From: a virus
Strand: one strand, 5' to 3'
Virus record (IMG/VR): IMGVR_UViG_3300025120_014919
Span: 41,614 to 105,613 of that record
Length of the DNA stretch: 64,000 bases
Part shown: in pieces, positions 24,034 through 32,725 of the stretch
Layout of the letters: each line of letters begins with the position of its first letter
Position numbering within the stretch: the stretch's first letter is position 1
Position numbers and translations under genes: made by a program
Notes under the pieces: model-generated
Seen by the model: the letters and a program-made list of their open reading frames with translations, nothing else
Told to the model about the DNA's origin: nothing
The model's database searches: none

Positions 24034-26019
24034 ATGAATATCGCTGACGAAGGTTTCAATTTATTTACCAGAATATCATCTTCTACATTAAGTAGAATGA
24101 AAAAGTTAGAAAGTGGTTTGTCTACGTCCACTCCATCTAATGGTCGTAACGGTGTGACAGGTCAAGTGGCAAATAAAGCTCGTAATGTCAATTTAAAAGC
24201 CATACAACCAGCTCTCAAATCTAATGAAGTAAAAACTACTTTAGAGAAACCAAAACCAGTAAGTTTAGTAAATGTTTCTAAAGAAGCTTTAAACGATCTT
24301 AAAAGTATAATTTCTAAACAAGCAGTTGATAGCGCTGTAGCAATTTCACCTAAAGGTAAAAAACCTATTTCTACAGTTGCAAAATATTTAGCAGCTGCAG
24401 CAGCAACTTATGGTATTCTTTCAAACTTTAAATTAGAAAATATCCCCGGGTTAATACAAGGGTTACAAGGTGCTAGAAGACAAGTATTAAAATTAAAAAG
24501 AAGGATGCGACGCGTATTTAATGGATTAAAAAATGCAGCAAAAAGATTAATACCAAAAAATTTAAGAGCTACTTTAAGAGCTAATATTAGCAAATTTAGA
24601 AAATCTGCAATCGATGCAGTAAAATCTGCAAAAAAAAGTATAGTTAATGGAGTTAAAAATATGGGTACTAGAATAGTTACCATGTCTAAAGATTTAGGTA
24701 AAATAGCTTTAGAAAAATTAACGAAAAATTTTAATTCATTTAGAACTGCAGCGATGGGTGCATTAAGATCTGCAAAGGGTTTGCTAACTAGTACGATTGA
24801 TAATATGGCCACATCTGTAACACGCATGCGGTCTTCGATACCTAGGGCTAATCCAGCTTCGGCGACGCGACCACAGATGTCAATGCCGAGGTCTAGTCCA
24901 AGCGTGAGTGGATCATCAGCATCGGGCGGCTTTTTAAGCTCCATGACCCCGAATTGGATGAAAAATGCCTACAAAACTAGCGCTAATTTTGTATCTACAC
25001 AAGCTGATAATTTGACTACAGGTGCTAGAAATCTAGGTAATAGTGCACTGGAGGTGGTTGGTGATGCTGGTAAAGCTCTCAAAAATAAAGGTGGTCAAGT
25101 GCTCGACGCCACGGTTGATGCTGGTAAATACGTCGGTGGTAAAGTACGACAGGGGGCAGCTGTTGTTGCTGATACCACAGTAGACGCTGCCAAATATACT
25201 TTTAAGCAAGGAGTGAGGGCTCTAGGAGGTGTAAAATACGTTGCAAAAGCAATATTAAAATCACCACTTTTAGCTCCATTAGTTGAAAGTATATTTACAT
25301 ATATAGACATTAATAAAGCTATTAAGGAATATAATAAAGGAGAATTAAAAAGAGAAGAATTAGATAAAAGAGTAGGTAAAAGAGCTATTCAAGGGGTAGG
25401 GGGTTTAGCAGGTGGTCTACTAGGAGCTGGTTTAGGTGTTGCTACTCTTGGTAGTTTATCATTTGGATTAGCTGCTCCGTTAGGAGCAATAATAGGTGGT
25501 GTTGGTGGGGATATGGCTGGCAGATTCTTAGGAGGGGTAGTTGCTGATGTTATGGGGGATAAAACAGGTGGTTTAGGTAGTGGTATAATAGACTCTAAAT
25601 TCTTTAAGAATAAATTACTAGAAAATCAATCAAAAGAAAACGCATCAGGAGAAAGTAAGGCTAAAAAAGAAAAACCAGTAGAAATAGAAGATGGTATTAT
25701 TACCAAGACTGGTCAATTAATAAAACCTCATGCACAAGATTTTATTTATGCTATGAAAGAAGGGGGACCTTTAACAAATGCAATGGATAATGACAATATA
25801 ATTGCTAAGAAAACGCATGTTTTATTAGATGAAGCCAATAAAGCCAGCCAAAACATAATGAATAGTCAAACAAAAATACTTAACGAAAATACAAAATTAT
25901 TAAAACAGTTTTTAGATAAGGAAGCATCTAATAACAATATTGTATCATCAAATAGTAATACTACAAATATAAATTATAAAAGTTCAGGATTACGTGAACT
26001 TCAATTAAAGTATGTGTAA
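24034..26019 (+). CDS. gp29: Probable tape measure protein, T4 gp29-like
   Basis: A 661 aa protein (T4 gp29: 590) that should set tail length. It is mostly helical and basic (KLKRRMRRVFNGLKNAAKR near 150), with repeated amphipathic helices, and a Gly/Ala-rich hydrophobic stretch at about 455-500 (GGLAGGLLGAGLGVATLGS) typical of tape measures that enter the inner membrane. Followed by two putative hub/chaperone genes, as expected. Odd: bases about 24815-24960, coding for a Ser/Pro-rich linker, are much more GC-rich than the surroundings. Confidence 0.7.
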   Translation: MNIADEGFNLFTRISSSTLSRMKKLESGLSTSTPSNGRNGVTGQVANKARNVNLKAIQPALKSNEVKTTLEKPKPVSLVNVSKEALNDLKSIISKQAVDSAVAISPKGKKPISTVAKYLAAAAATYGILSNFKLENIPGLIQGLQGARRQVLKLKRRMRRVFNGLKNAAKRLIPKNLRATLRANISKFRKSAIDAVKSAKKSIVNGVKNMGTRIVTMSKDLGKIALEKLTKNFNSFRTAAMGALRSAKGLLTSTIDNMATSVTRMRSSIPRANPASATRPQMSMPRSSPSVSGSSASGGFLSSMTPNWMKNAYKTSANFVSTQADNLTTGARNLGNSALEVVGDAGKALKNKGGQVLDATVDAGKYVGGKVRQGAAVVADTTVDAAKYTFKQGVRALGGVKYVAKAILKSPLLAPLVESIFTYIDINKAIKEYNKGELKREELDKRVGKRAIQGVGGLAGGLLGAGLGVATLGSLSFGLAAPLGAIIGGVGGDMAGRFLGGVVADVMGDKTGGLGSGIIDSKFFKNKLLENQSKENASGESKAKKEKPVEIEDGIITKTGQLIKPHAQDFIYAMKEGGPLTNAMDNDNIIAKKTHVLLDEANKASQNIMNSQTKILNENTKLLKQFLDKEASNNNIVSSNSNTTNINYKSSGLRELQLKYV

Positions 26020-26764
26020 TTTAGATTATTATAAATATAGTTTTTTTAATAAAGATTTTTTAGTTAAGGAGGTTTCATTTTATGAAACGAGATTATTATT
26101 AAAAAAAATTAACTCTCCGGATTTAGAACAAGTGTTTGATAATTTACTATCTATTTGTGTTAAAAATAAAAATTTAAATGTATTAGAAAAAATTATTTTA
26201 CTTTTTTATGTAAGAGGTTTTATTTTCGGTAATGAGATTACCTTCATGAAGGATGGTAAAGAAGTTACAGTTGATTTAAACGATATAGTTGGTGAATTTA
26301 CCAAAGAACAATCAACTTTAACTATTAAAATAGGTGGTTTAAATTATGATTTTAGTTATGTTAATAATTTTGATAATTTTGATGATAAGCTTTCACTTAT
26401 TGAAAGTAGTCTTGTAAGTGTTAATGGTTTAAATATACAAAATATTGAAGATAAATTAGGATATTTACCCGCTGTAAATATTAATGATATTTATACTCAA
26501 ATATTTGAGCATTTTTATTCTTTTAATTATGAGTTAAAAATATTAGATTATGATTTAAATATTAATAATATTCTTATTTTTATGAAAACTATCTTTACTT
26601 GTGAATTAATGGATTTATATGAAATAGAATATAAACTAAGAAGATTGTTAAATTTTACTACTGAAGATTTAAAAAATAACTCTTTACCTGAATGTAGAAT
26701 ACTTATGAATTTATATGTTAAGGAAAATAAGGAAAGTGAAGTTGAACAACAGATGAACCAATAA
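26012..26764 (+). CDS. Putative baseplate hub assembly/tape-measure chaperone
   Basis: A 250 aa Asn/Leu-rich acidic protein overlapping the end of the tape measure gene by 8 nt. In tailed phages the gene next to the tape measure is often its chaperone; T4 gp51 (249 aa, baseplate hub assembly) has the same size. Sequence similarity is not clear to me, so the call is by position and length. Its TAA stop lies at the edge of the next late box. Confidence 0.4.
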   Translation: MCNLDYYKYSFFNKDFLVKEVSFYETRLLLKKINSPDLEQVFDNLLSICVKNKNLNVLEKIILLFYVRGFIFGNEITFMKDGKEVTVDLNDIVGEFTKEQSTLTIKIGGLNYDFSYVNNFDNFDDKLSLIESSLVSVNGLNIQNIEDKLGYLPAVNINDIYTQIFEHFYSFNYELKILDYDLNINNILIFMKTIFTCELMDLYEIEYKLRRLLNFTTEDLKNNSLPECRILMNLYVKENKESEVEQQMNQ

Positions 26765-26770
26765 TAAATA
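26763..26770 (+). promoter_or_regulatory. Late promoter box of the gp26-like gene
   Basis: AATAAATA, 5 nt before ATG 26776, overlapping the stop codon of the preceding gene. Confidence 0.55.
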
Positions 26771-26775
26771 ATGTA

Positions 26776-27489
26776 ATGGCCGAAAGTTTAAATGATATTT
26801 TAGAAAACCTTAATTCGTTAAAAAAGAATAGTAATATTTTTATACCATCGTTAAAAAAGAACGTTGATTTTAAAGGTATTACTTTAAAACAACAAAAAGA
26901 AATAATTGATAGTGTCCTTTCGGGGGATTCAGTTGAAATATTAAACTTTTTCGATGTTTGTTTTAATATATTAAAGGAAAATATACAAGGTAATAGTATA
27001 GAACAAATTAATATAGTAGATAGACCAAATTTATTATTAAATTTAAGATTTAATATTGATTCAAAATATGAAGGAATTAATATCGAAGAGCTTATTGAAA
27101 CAAATAAAAAAATTAAATTACCTGAATTGCAAACTACTATTGAAACTGATGATTTTATTTTTACAGTTGAGTCACCGAATATAAAGAAAGATGCAAATGT
27201 AAATAATTATATAGTAAAAACTTTTTTAGATCGAGAAAAAATATTAGGTAATTTATATGCTGGCGAGCTAATAAAATTTATCACTACTGTAAAGTTTAAA
27301 GAGAGTGAAAATGTAATCAATTTTGACGATCAATCTAACAAAAATAAATTTACAATTATTCAAAGCATAGATACAAAACATTTTAAAGAAATTTTTGCTT
27401 TTATCAATAGTATAAGAGATATTGAAACTGAATTCCTAACCGTACAAGATAAACAAATTGATATAACGCCTGATTTTTTCATATTTTAG
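26776..27489 (+). CDS. gp26: Baseplate hub subunit, T4 gp26-like
   Basis: A 237 aa protein (T4 gp26: 208). Its N-terminal half carries NIFIPSLKKNVDFKGITLKQQKEII, the type of segment found at the start of T4-type baseplate (gp26 family) proteins, followed by a helical middle and a C-terminal beta part. Sits between the putative gp51 and gp48, consistent with baseplate hub assembly. No catalytic motifs. Confidence 0.6.
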   Translation: MAESLNDILENLNSLKKNSNIFIPSLKKNVDFKGITLKQQKEIIDSVLSGDSVEILNFFDVCFNILKENIQGNSIEQINIVDRPNLLLNLRFNIDSKYEGINIEELIETNKKIKLPELQTTIETDDFIFTVESPNIKKDANVNNYIVKTFLDREKILGNLYAGELIKFITTVKFKESENVINFDDQSNKNKFTIIQSIDTKHFKEIFAFINSIRDIETEFLTVQDKQIDITPDFFIF

Positions 27490-27496
27490 TATTGCC

Positions 27497-27504
27497 ATTA
27501 AATA
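27497..27504 (+). promoter_or_regulatory. Late promoter box of gp48
   Basis: ATTAAATA, 6 nt before ATG 27511. Confidence 0.5.
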
Positions 27505-27510
27505 TAATTA

Positions 27511-28674
27511 ATGGCAAGTAATTTGTGGAGCTTAGTTTTTGGACAAGATGGTACCCTACCAGTTTTGGTTAGGGAAGGTTCTGACGTCGATGTCAATAAT
27601 ATCAACTATATAACCAATACAGTTTATGGTAATTTAGATACTTATGGTGATGATATTGACGTGATTAATGATTTTCAATGGACGAAGAGTCCTAAAACTA
27701 GTAGATCTGATGTACCTAGACTAATATTAAAAGAGAAGAGGTTAAAAACTAATAGCACAGTTTCGAACGCAGCATATTCTTTAAATACTTTACTAGATGT
27801 GGCGCCTGCTGCAGAGGCTGCAGCTACTAGTTTTAGTAAAAAAATAACCGGTAATAGTATAATAACTAAATCTGTTGAATCTGTAGGTAAAGGTGTTTCC
27901 AAAGTTACCGAAACATTAGCTAGTGTTTCTAAAGAAATAATAGAAAATGTAGTTGGTGAGTATGAAACGTTTGGTGAAGATAGCGTTTTAACCCCTTATA
28001 ATGGTTTATATAGGCTAGAAAAAACAGGTTTTAAATATGTTTTACCTTATTTACAAGATGGTTACAATTCATTAGAAAATACAATGGATACAAGTGTAGG
28101 TTCTTCAATAATATCTAAACTTACTGAAGGAGTGGGTGAAATAGCTTCCCAGGCAGCAGGGTTAGCTTTTGCATTAAGACCAGGGGTTTATATAGAAGAA
28201 AGTCAGCAATATAATATGCCTCAAGAAGGTAGAAAGGTTAATATATCTTTCCCATTACTAAATACAGGTAACTATGCAGATATATTACAAAATTGGCAAT
28301 TATTATTTGGTTTAATTTACCAAAATAGACCTGGTAGGATAACTAAAACGTTAGTTGATATACCAGTCTTATATGAATCTATAGTTGAAGGGCAATTATA
28401 TATGCCATATTCTTATATAACTAATTTAGAAATAAAACATGCAGGTAATAGGAGATCGATGAAAATTAATGTACCTAAAGTTGAAAATAATAAAGATACA
28501 AATCCAAGTAATTTAGAAATAACCGCTGTAATTCCAGATGCGTATATGGTTGATATAACTTTAACTAGTTTAAATGAAGAAACGAGAAATTTCTTATTTG
28601 AAAGTATTAAACCTGGTTTAGTTACATCAAGAAAAGTTAATACACCAGAATCAATTACCACTGAAATAGCGTAG
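27511..28674 (+). CDS. gp48: Baseplate-tail tube junction protein, T4 gp48-like
   Basis: 387 aa (T4 gp48: 364). The first half is Ser/Val-rich and variable. The second half has the gp48-type tube fold: RKVNISFPLLNTGNYADILQN followed by a WQLLFGLIYQNRP helix, then YITNLEIKHAGNRRSMKINVP and a C-terminal strand AYMVDITLTSLNEETRNF, matching the T4 order (RKVFTWDLTP, IQSIRFDKTPNG, FTLEITMREI). It should sit atop the hub under the first tube ring. Confidence 0.75.
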   Translation: MASNLWSLVFGQDGTLPVLVREGSDVDVNNINYITNTVYGNLDTYGDDIDVINDFQWTKSPKTSRSDVPRLILKEKRLKTNSTVSNAAYSLNTLLDVAPAAEAAATSFSKKITGNSIITKSVESVGKGVSKVTETLASVSKEIIENVVGEYETFGEDSVLTPYNGLYRLEKTGFKYVLPYLQDGYNSLENTMDTSVGSSIISKLTEGVGEIASQAAGLAFALRPGVYIEESQQYNMPQEGRKVNISFPLLNTGNYADILQNWQLLFGLIYQNRPGRITKTLVDIPVLYESIVEGQLYMPYSYITNLEIKHAGNRRSMKINVPKVENNKDTNPSNLEITAVIPDAYMVDITLTSLNEETRNFLFESIKPGLVTSRKVNTPESITTEIA

Positions 28675-28684
28675 AAAGGATTAT

Positions 28685-29050
28685 ATGGAAGGTAAATATC
28701 AAAATCAAATTAACGAACTACCAGGTTTAGAATCCTTTAGATATGAAAACATATTTAAAGTCTATAATACTGGCGATAAAGACTTTTTTTACTATAATAT
28801 ATTAAAAAAAGTATCCTTACCTGATAATATTAACGGAGCGTTATTAGATACGGTAATTATGAACAACCAAACACCATTAACTACTTTATCTTACCAACTT
28901 TACGGTACGATGCATTTATGGTGGTTAATATGCGTGGTAAATAATATACAAAATCCTGTGACTCAATTACCTGTAGGAGAGGAAATAAAATATGTAAAAA
29001 AAATATTTTTGAAAGAAGTTATTAACAGTATAATGGACCAGTTACAATGA
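28685..29050 (+). CDS. gp53: Baseplate wedge subunit, T4 gp53-like
   Basis: 121 aa (T4 gp53: 196). The C-terminal half has the gp53/LysM-like signature TTLSYQLYGTMHLWWLICVVNN followed by IQNPVTQLPVGEEI. In T4 gp53 joins wedges around the hub. AAAGGA Shine-Dalgarno upstream; ATGA overlap with the next gene. Confidence 0.8.
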   Translation: MEGKYQNQINELPGLESFRYENIFKVYNTGDKDFFYYNILKKVSLPDNINGALLDTVIMNNQTPLTTLSYQLYGTMHLWWLICVVNNIQNPVTQLPVGEEIKYVKKIFLKEVINSIMDQLQ

Positions 29051-30594
29051 GATATCGTAAAACTATAGAAAAGGTATTTCCAAAAAATGAAGATTTTTTA
29101 AATAGGGTTGACCAACAAAATTACATAATTAGAAATGTAATTTTCAATCCTGATAAAAATATAGTTTCAATACCCCAACAAAGTATTATATCTTTACAAA
29201 TAGAAGATAGTTTATTCGACCCTTTTGATAAAGGTCAAATTATATTTAAAGACAATCAATTTGCTTTAGAAAGAAATAGTACCCAAGAAAATGCTTTCAA
29301 CGGTATTAATTTTAGAGGGGATGGTAAAGATCTATATCATTTAGATATGTTACCGGTAGAAAAGGAAGAAGAATTATTGGACGATGATTTCTATAACGTA
29401 TTTGGATACAGTAAAACTTTTAGTGTTTACGATGTTGAAAACTTATTAGATGATCCGAATAATATTATAAAAAAGTTAAGTTTTTACGATTATGATAAAC
29501 AATTGCTTTTAGATAAAACTATTTTCTTTTCTACATCAAAAATAGGTAAAGTAGAAGAATTAAAAAATTTAATTTTTTTAAATAATCAAGAAAGAGGATC
29601 GTTAACCGGTATTGCTTTAAGAGATATTTTAAAAAATGGTATGAACGTTGATGATGATACTTTAATTTTCGATAAAGATGACGAGGGTAATTATGTAGAT
29701 TTTGAAGATGGTAAATCATTTATGTTCTATACATCGCCTCCAAACAATAAAGCTTATGAGGATTTATTGTATTTTTGCGATAATCATGTAAGTGATTCAA
29801 CTGGTGGAGATTTTTCATTTTTAAAGAAAAACAATTATAACGGTAAATATGGTCTTCAAAGTTTAAGTGAAATTTATAAACAAAACTATCGAGAAGGTCA
29901 AGACGAACCTGGAAGCTTATTCTTTGAAAAAATAATTATTTCAAATTCTGGAGAGTTTAATGATGATCCGATCGGAAGTGATTTAAAAACACCAAAAAAT
30001 TCACCATCTTTTGGTGAAAAAAGCTCTGCAATAAATTATAATTTCTTTAATATTAATACCGTACTAAATGTAGAAAATGTTAATTCAAAAATTGTACATT
30101 CTTATAATCACGATAACAAATCATTCCAGTTTGATGTTGAAAAGGGTAATATCGAGAATGCAAAGGATTCTTTTAATTTTTTATACGTAGCCGGTAAAGT
30201 AAAAGGAAAAGATAAAAGTCCATTTTCGTCTTTTTTAATTAATAATACGAAAAAATTAAATTTAAATTATGAAAATGTTTATTCTTTATATGGTCAAAAT
30301 GAAAATGTAAGATTGAATAAAGGTTTAAACAAATTATTAAAAAATAATTTTTTAACCAATATAGGTGTTGAAATTTATATAAAGGGCCAGGTTTTTAGAA
30401 AATCAGGTACTTTTTTTGCTTTAGAAAGAGCAGAAAATTACGTTGAAAATGATTTTGATAATAAATTACTCGGATCTTATTTAATTTTAAAGGTAGAGCA
30501 TATTTTGGATGATAAAAATAAGTATTATAATAAACTAGTTGGGGTAAAAACACACTTTTACCGAGACCCTATAATAAACGAAGATATATTATGA
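29047..30594 (+). CDS. Baseplate hub protein (gp27-like)
   Basis: 515 aa. The C-terminal part IGVEIYIKGQVFRKSGTFFALER, then LLGSYLILKVEHILDDKNKYYNKL, is the typical pattern of the hub-ring fold of T4 gp27 and related phage tail proteins. The N-terminal half also fits a tube-like barrel (SIISLQIEDSLFDPFDKGQI). No lysozyme domain or beta-helix spike is visible, so the cell-puncturing part of T4 gp5 must be encoded elsewhere. T4 gp27 is 391 aa, so about 120 residues are extra. Confidence 0.6.
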   Translation: MRYRKTIEKVFPKNEDFLNRVDQQNYIIRNVIFNPDKNIVSIPQQSIISLQIEDSLFDPFDKGQIIFKDNQFALERNSTQENAFNGINFRGDGKDLYHLDMLPVEKEEELLDDDFYNVFGYSKTFSVYDVENLLDDPNNIIKKLSFYDYDKQLLLDKTIFFSTSKIGKVEELKNLIFLNNQERGSLTGIALRDILKNGMNVDDDTLIFDKDDEGNYVDFEDGKSFMFYTSPPNNKAYEDLLYFCDNHVSDSTGGDFSFLKKNNYNGKYGLQSLSEIYKQNYREGQDEPGSLFFEKIIISNSGEFNDDPIGSDLKTPKNSPSFGEKSSAINYNFFNINTVLNVENVNSKIVHSYNHDNKSFQFDVEKGNIENAKDSFNFLYVAGKVKGKDKSPFSSFLINNTKKLNLNYENVYSLYGQNENVRLNKGLNKLLKNNFLTNIGVEIYIKGQVFRKSGTFFALERAENYVENDFDNKLLGSYLILKVEHILDDKNKYYNKLVGVKTHFYRDPIINEDIL

Positions 30595-31451
30595 GTTTTA
30601 AAATTACAGCTTTACCAGACTATCTAGACACTATAGTTTTTCAATCTACTGATTTCTATGAGCAAAATAGTAATTTATTAGATATTTTTAGTGATTATTT
30701 AACTGAATTAAATTTAAATATAGGCTATGAAAAAGGAAAATCTTCAGGTGATATTTTAAAAAATAATAATGATTTTTTTAAAAAATTAAATGACGAAAAT
30801 TTTATTATAGATGGTGTTCAAATCGATGAAATTAATAAAAACTATTATATCGAAAAATATAATAGTTTGTTTTCAACTATTAAAGATTCTGTAAGTACAG
30901 TTATAAGTGATAGCAATATATATTTTAAAAATTATTCAGACGATGTCGGTACATTAACTGATTCCTCTTGTATATTAGATGATAGTATTATACCATGGTA
31001 TGATATTTTTAATGAAGATATAGAAATGCCTAATAATTTAAATAGTACCATTTTCAATAAAACGTCAAATAATAATAAAACATTACAATTAAAATTTACT
31101 AAATTTAATAATGCAATACTTAAAAATAATATGAAAGGTATAGTTGATTACACAAATGTAGAAATTAGTAAGTCTAAAAAAGCACATGGTAGTAATTTAG
31201 TTACCGACTATTATTACTATAAGAGATTATTCTTATATAAAGAATTAATTGCACAAAGTATTGGTCAATTGTTAAAAGGTTTAGGGGACTATATTTTTTA
31301 TATTAAAAATTTAAATATGAGGCAAAATTCATATAAAGCTACTCTTTTTAAGTATACTGCTAAAATAGAAAATGTAGAACAACAAATAGATATACTTAAA
31401 AATAGAATATCTAGCACAGCATATCTTACTGACGCAATTATTAAAAATTAA
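30591..31451 (+). CDS. Late structural protein of unknown function at the end of the tail operon
   Basis: 286 aa, Asn/Asp-rich and largely helical, starting with an ATGA overlap with the hub gene. A C-terminal coiled-coil-like stretch (TAKIENVEQQIDILKNRISS) is visible. Not assigned; a baseplate or hub-cap role follows only from its position. Its TAA stop is interlocked with the stop of convergent gp16 (TTAA). Confidence 0.6.
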   Translation: MSFKITALPDYLDTIVFQSTDFYEQNSNLLDIFSDYLTELNLNIGYEKGKSSGDILKNNNDFFKKLNDENFIIDGVQIDEINKNYYIEKYNSLFSTIKDSVSTVISDSNIYFKNYSDDVGTLTDSSCILDDSIIPWYDIFNEDIEMPNNLNSTIFNKTSNNNKTLQLKFTKFNNAILKNNMKGIVDYTNVEISKSKKAHGSNLVTDYYYYKRLFLYKELIAQSIGQLLKGLGDYIFYIKNLNMRQNSYKATLFKYTAKIENVEQQIDILKNRISSTAYLTDAIIKN

Positions 31452-31900
31452 TCACTTTGAACGTTTATAAGTTTAGCATCATCAATTAACTTATTCAATA
31501 ATTCTTCTCTATTAATTGTAATGCCAATACGTTCGTTATTTTTTTCTTGCAATTCTTTCTTACTCTCAATATCCATTTGTTTTACCTGAATTTTAGCTTC
31601 ATTGGCTTTATCTTGCAAAAGTATTTTATTTAAACTTTCAATCGCTGAAGCAGATGCCCCTACTAATTTACTTAGAGCATCAACATCTCTTGAATCAGGA
31701 GCAGATGTAATAAATTGTTTTACTTCTTCTACATAATCTACAGTACCTTTAATCAATTTACCGGAATAGTTTAATAAAAAATTTTCTAATTCTTCTTTAT
31801 CTAGATTAAATTCATCTTTTTGTAGTTCTCTTGAAACTTTTGCAGACCCCTTTAATTGAGAAAGCAAATCATCAACAACTATATCTACATCATGGTCCAT
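31448..31900 (-). CDS. gp16: Small terminase subunit, T4 gp16-like
   Basis: 150 aa (T4: 164). Predicted long helical hairpin, as in T4 gp16: the segment APDSRDVDALSKLVGASASAIESLNK aligns with T4 [25 protein letters not shown]. The flanks are acidic and variable. Its role is DNA recognition and stimulation of gp17. Odd: it lies about 14 kb from gp17 and on the other strand, whereas T4 has the two genes adjacent. Late box 7 nt upstream. Confidence 0.7.
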   Translation of the reverse strand: MDHDVDIVVDDLLSQLKGSAKVSRELQKDEFNLDKEELENFLLNYSGKLIKGTVDYVEEVKQFITSAPDSRDVDALSKLVGASASAIESLNKILLQDKANEAKIQVKQMDIESKKELQEKNNERIGITINREELLNKLIDDAKLINVQSD

Positions 31901-31907
31901 ATAAAAA

Positions 31908-31915
31908 TATTTAAT
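31908..31915 (-). promoter_or_regulatory. Late promoter box of gp16
   Basis: Reverse-strand ATTAAATA, 7 nt before ATG 31900, back to back with the sigma70-like promoter of dUTPase, so one 56-nt gap holds a late and an early-type promoter. Confidence 0.45.
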
Positions 31916-31922
31916 AATAAAG

Positions 31923-31950
31923 TTGAATAATTAAACATATACGTTATAAT
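31923..31950 (+). promoter_or_regulatory. Sigma70-like promoter of dUTPase-gp44 operon
   Basis: TTGAAT at 31923-31928 and TATAAT at 31945-31950, spaced 16 nt, ending 6 nt before ATG 31957. Confidence 0.7.
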
Positions 31951-31956
31951 AGGTTA

Positions 31957-32418
31957 ATGAGTAAAGTTAAAATTAAATTTATAAGAACGCATGACGATGC
32001 TATTCTACCTACTAAAGCTCACGACGGTGATAATTGTTTTGACCTATATGCAGTTGAAGATACTGTTATACCCTGTAGTAGTTCTTGGATTGGCGATGTA
32101 ACTGTTGGTAACGCTGTAATACCTATAGGTATTACTGTTGCTGATATTACTAAAGGTTATGGGTTTGTATTGAGACCTAAGTCTGGTTTAGGTTTCAAGG
32201 CCGGCTTACAACCGCATCTAGGGGAAATTGATAATGGTTATAGAGGTGATTGCGCAGTTAAAATGTATAACTTTAGCAGTAAGAATTATACTTTTAAGAA
32301 AGGTGATAAAGTCGCCCAGATTAAAATTGAAAAAATTTACGATACAAGTGTTGAGTGGGCTAAAAAGACATCTAAAGCAAAACGTGGAGATGCAGGGTTT
32401 GGGTCCTCAGGTAAGTAA
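31957..32418 (+). CDS. dut: dUTPase (trimeric type)
   Basis: Hydrolyses dUTP to dUMP, keeping uracil out of DNA and feeding dTMP synthesis. All five motifs are visible: AHDGDNCFDLYA (motif 1, near 21-32), RPKSGLG (2), GEIDNGYRGDCAV (3), KGDKVAQIKI (4) and RGDAGFGSSG (5, at the C-terminus). Length 153 aa is typical. First gene of an operon with gp44, so it belongs to the replication-time programme. Confidence 0.96.
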   Translation: MSKVKIKFIRTHDDAILPTKAHDGDNCFDLYAVEDTVIPCSSSWIGDVTVGNAVIPIGITVADITKGYGFVLRPKSGLGFKAGLQPHLGEIDNGYRGDCAVKMYNFSSKNYTFKKGDKVAQIKIEKIYDTSVEWAKKTSKAKRGDAGFGSSGK

Positions 32419-32420
32419 TT

Positions 32421-32615
32421 ATGGGAACTAAAGGATGTAAAGAGCGGGAAGGTGTAAATCATGCAAAATATAGAGATAATTATGACTCTATATTTGGTAA
32501 AAAAACTAATGGGAACTCAGATATAATTAGTAGTAAGGAAAGTTCTAAACAAATTATTAGAAAAGGTAAATGTTCTACGAATAGAACAACTAGTCGATAT
32601 TATACAGATATTTAA
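32421..32615 (+). CDS. Small hypothetical protein downstream of dUTPase
   Basis: 64 aa, Ser/Lys/Asn-rich, 2 nt after the dUTPase stop. It contains KEREGVNHAKYRDNYDSIFG, then a polar basic tail. Not recognised; likely co-translated with its neighbours. Confidence 0.5.
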   Translation: MGTKGCKEREGVNHAKYRDNYDSIFGKKTNGNSDIISSKESSKQIIRKGKCSTNRTTSRYYTDI

Positions 32616-32617
32616 TT

Positions 32618-32725
32618 ATGGGAAAAGTAACAAGACAAAAGATAACCGAAAGAAAAGTCGGTAATGCGAAGGTGAGAAAGACGGTAACAGTAACTGTTAC
32701 AAAGCCATCAAAAAGAAAAAAATAA
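32618..32725 (+). CDS. Very short basic protein coupled to gp44
   Basis: 35 codons from ATG 32618 (MGKVTRQKITERK...), about one third Lys/Arg. The TAA stop overlaps the gp44 ATG as TAATG, a common sign of translational coupling. It may be a real nucleic-acid-binding microprotein or just a leader that sets gp44 translation. Confidence 0.45.
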   Translation: MGKVTRQKITERKVGNAKVRKTVTVTVTKPSKRKK

